A DNA stretch of 64,000 nucleotides from Bacteroidota bacterium (GTDB lineage: Bacteria; Bacteroidota; Bacteroidia; B-17B0; Aurantibacillaceae): positions 434,001 through 498,000 of the forward strand of contig JAUXZS010000024.1 of NCBI GenBank assembly GCA_030692515.1, given 5' to 3'. The position numbers and the translations under genes are program-made. A model generated the notes under the pieces. It was not told the DNA's origin. It worked only from the letters and a program-made list of their open reading frames with translations, and did no database searches. This document shows positions 63,755-64,000 of this stretch, piece by piece; position 1 is the first letter of the stretch; each line of letters opens with the position of its first letter.

Positions 63755-64000
63755 ATGGAAAGATTATATATCGCCATTTCCCATCATTTTATGACAAGCA
63801 ATATTGGTTAAAAGCCGGGTTGCTTTTTCAATTATTTTATAATTATTGGGATAAAATAGGTGACATTATAGCTTTATACTTCGCTCCGCAACTCCCACAA
63901 AAGCAAGTGTTTTTTGGAAAAGTAATAGATACAATTCCAAACCAAATATTGAATATAACATATGATCCTACTATCTTAGCAGAAAATGCAAAGGTATTTC
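63755..64000 (+). CDS. HEPN-like protein, start region apparently frameshifted (3' partial)
   Basis: An open frame in phase with the upstream stop runs from 63754 to the window end: KIIYRHFPSFYDKQYWLKAG, then LLFQLFYNYWDKIGDIIALYF. The FYNYWDKIGD part resembles the HEPN Cthe_2314 family, whose members act as RNases or antitoxin-linked toxins in defence and toxin loci. The only nearby ATG (63755) is one base out of frame: ATG GAA AGA. Adding one A to the A run would give M-E-K-I-I-Y-R, joining start and frame. So either a one-base error or a real frameshift lies at about 63758-63762. The ending is beyond the window. Confidence 0.5.

Noticed and set aside
1-64000. CRISPR array, rRNA or intact tRNA genes
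   Set aside because: No regularly spaced direct repeats of 25-40 bases with unique spacers, no rRNA signature sequence and no complete cloverleaf was seen; only the tRNA-Ser-like 3' remnant at 37491-37508.

Overview
The window comes from an AT-rich chromosome of a member of the Bacteroidota. The evidence is the type IX secretion (T9SS) hardware and cargo (PorP/SprF, a PorE-like OmpA protein, type A and type B C-terminal sorting domains), the short 288-residue Bacteroidetes-type RpoD, the alternative GlmU-like protein, the BT_3928-type DoxX-thioredoxin fusion and several TAnnTTTG promoter elements. I cannot place it below phylum level with confidence; a free-living or environmental lineage seems likely.

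Layout. 1-7.7 kb: a gliding/T9SS cluster (type B-CTD surface protein, its SprF-like partner, a PorE-like anchor), then a GlmU-like enzyme and a secreted endonuclease. 7.7-13.3 kb: accessory genes (acetyltransferase, small helical protein, PAS histidine kinase bracketed by related attC-like repeats, secreted protein, propeller lipoprotein). 13.3-31.9 kb: mostly housekeeping genes: rny, zapA and a hugely expanded coiled-coil partner, rpoD, DoxX-thioredoxin protein, CAP/OmpA-like protein, NtrC-type regulator, Ppx/GppA, a secreted subtilase, GT9 glycosyltransferase, EamA transporter, cysteine desulfurase. 32-37.9 kb: a patchwork of decay and insertion scars: a subtilase gene frameshifted inside its sorting domain, flanked by two copies of the end of the cysteine desulfurase gene; a foreign-looking FAD monooxygenase; a tRNA-Ser-like 3' remnant with terminator hairpins. 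37.9-48.5 kb: a minus-strand heavy-metal efflux locus (RND pump, adaptor, outer-membrane channel, two unknown envelope proteins, histidine kinase and response regulator, OmpA protein, small secreted protein). 48.8-50.3 kb: a Na+/H+ antiporter and a small partner.

50.3-64.0 kb is a defence island. A convergent RteC-domain gene and a WYL-domain regulator sit in front of a complete type I Wadjet operon (jetA, jetB, jetC, jetD). The operon does not stop at jetD: four bases later begins a 1362-residue helical protein with a C-terminal segment that looks like a restriction-endonuclease fold, then a 216-residue unknown, then a HEPN-like reading frame that runs off the window and appears to carry a one-base frameshift next to its start codon. 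An almost identical 18-bp sequence (17/18) lies at the promoter of the WYL gene and again just upstream of the jetA promoter element, which suggests a dedicated regulatory circuit. This extended and self-regulated Wadjet locus is the best candidate in the window for an undescribed system.

All function calls are from reading the sequence and knowledge of families; no database search was run.
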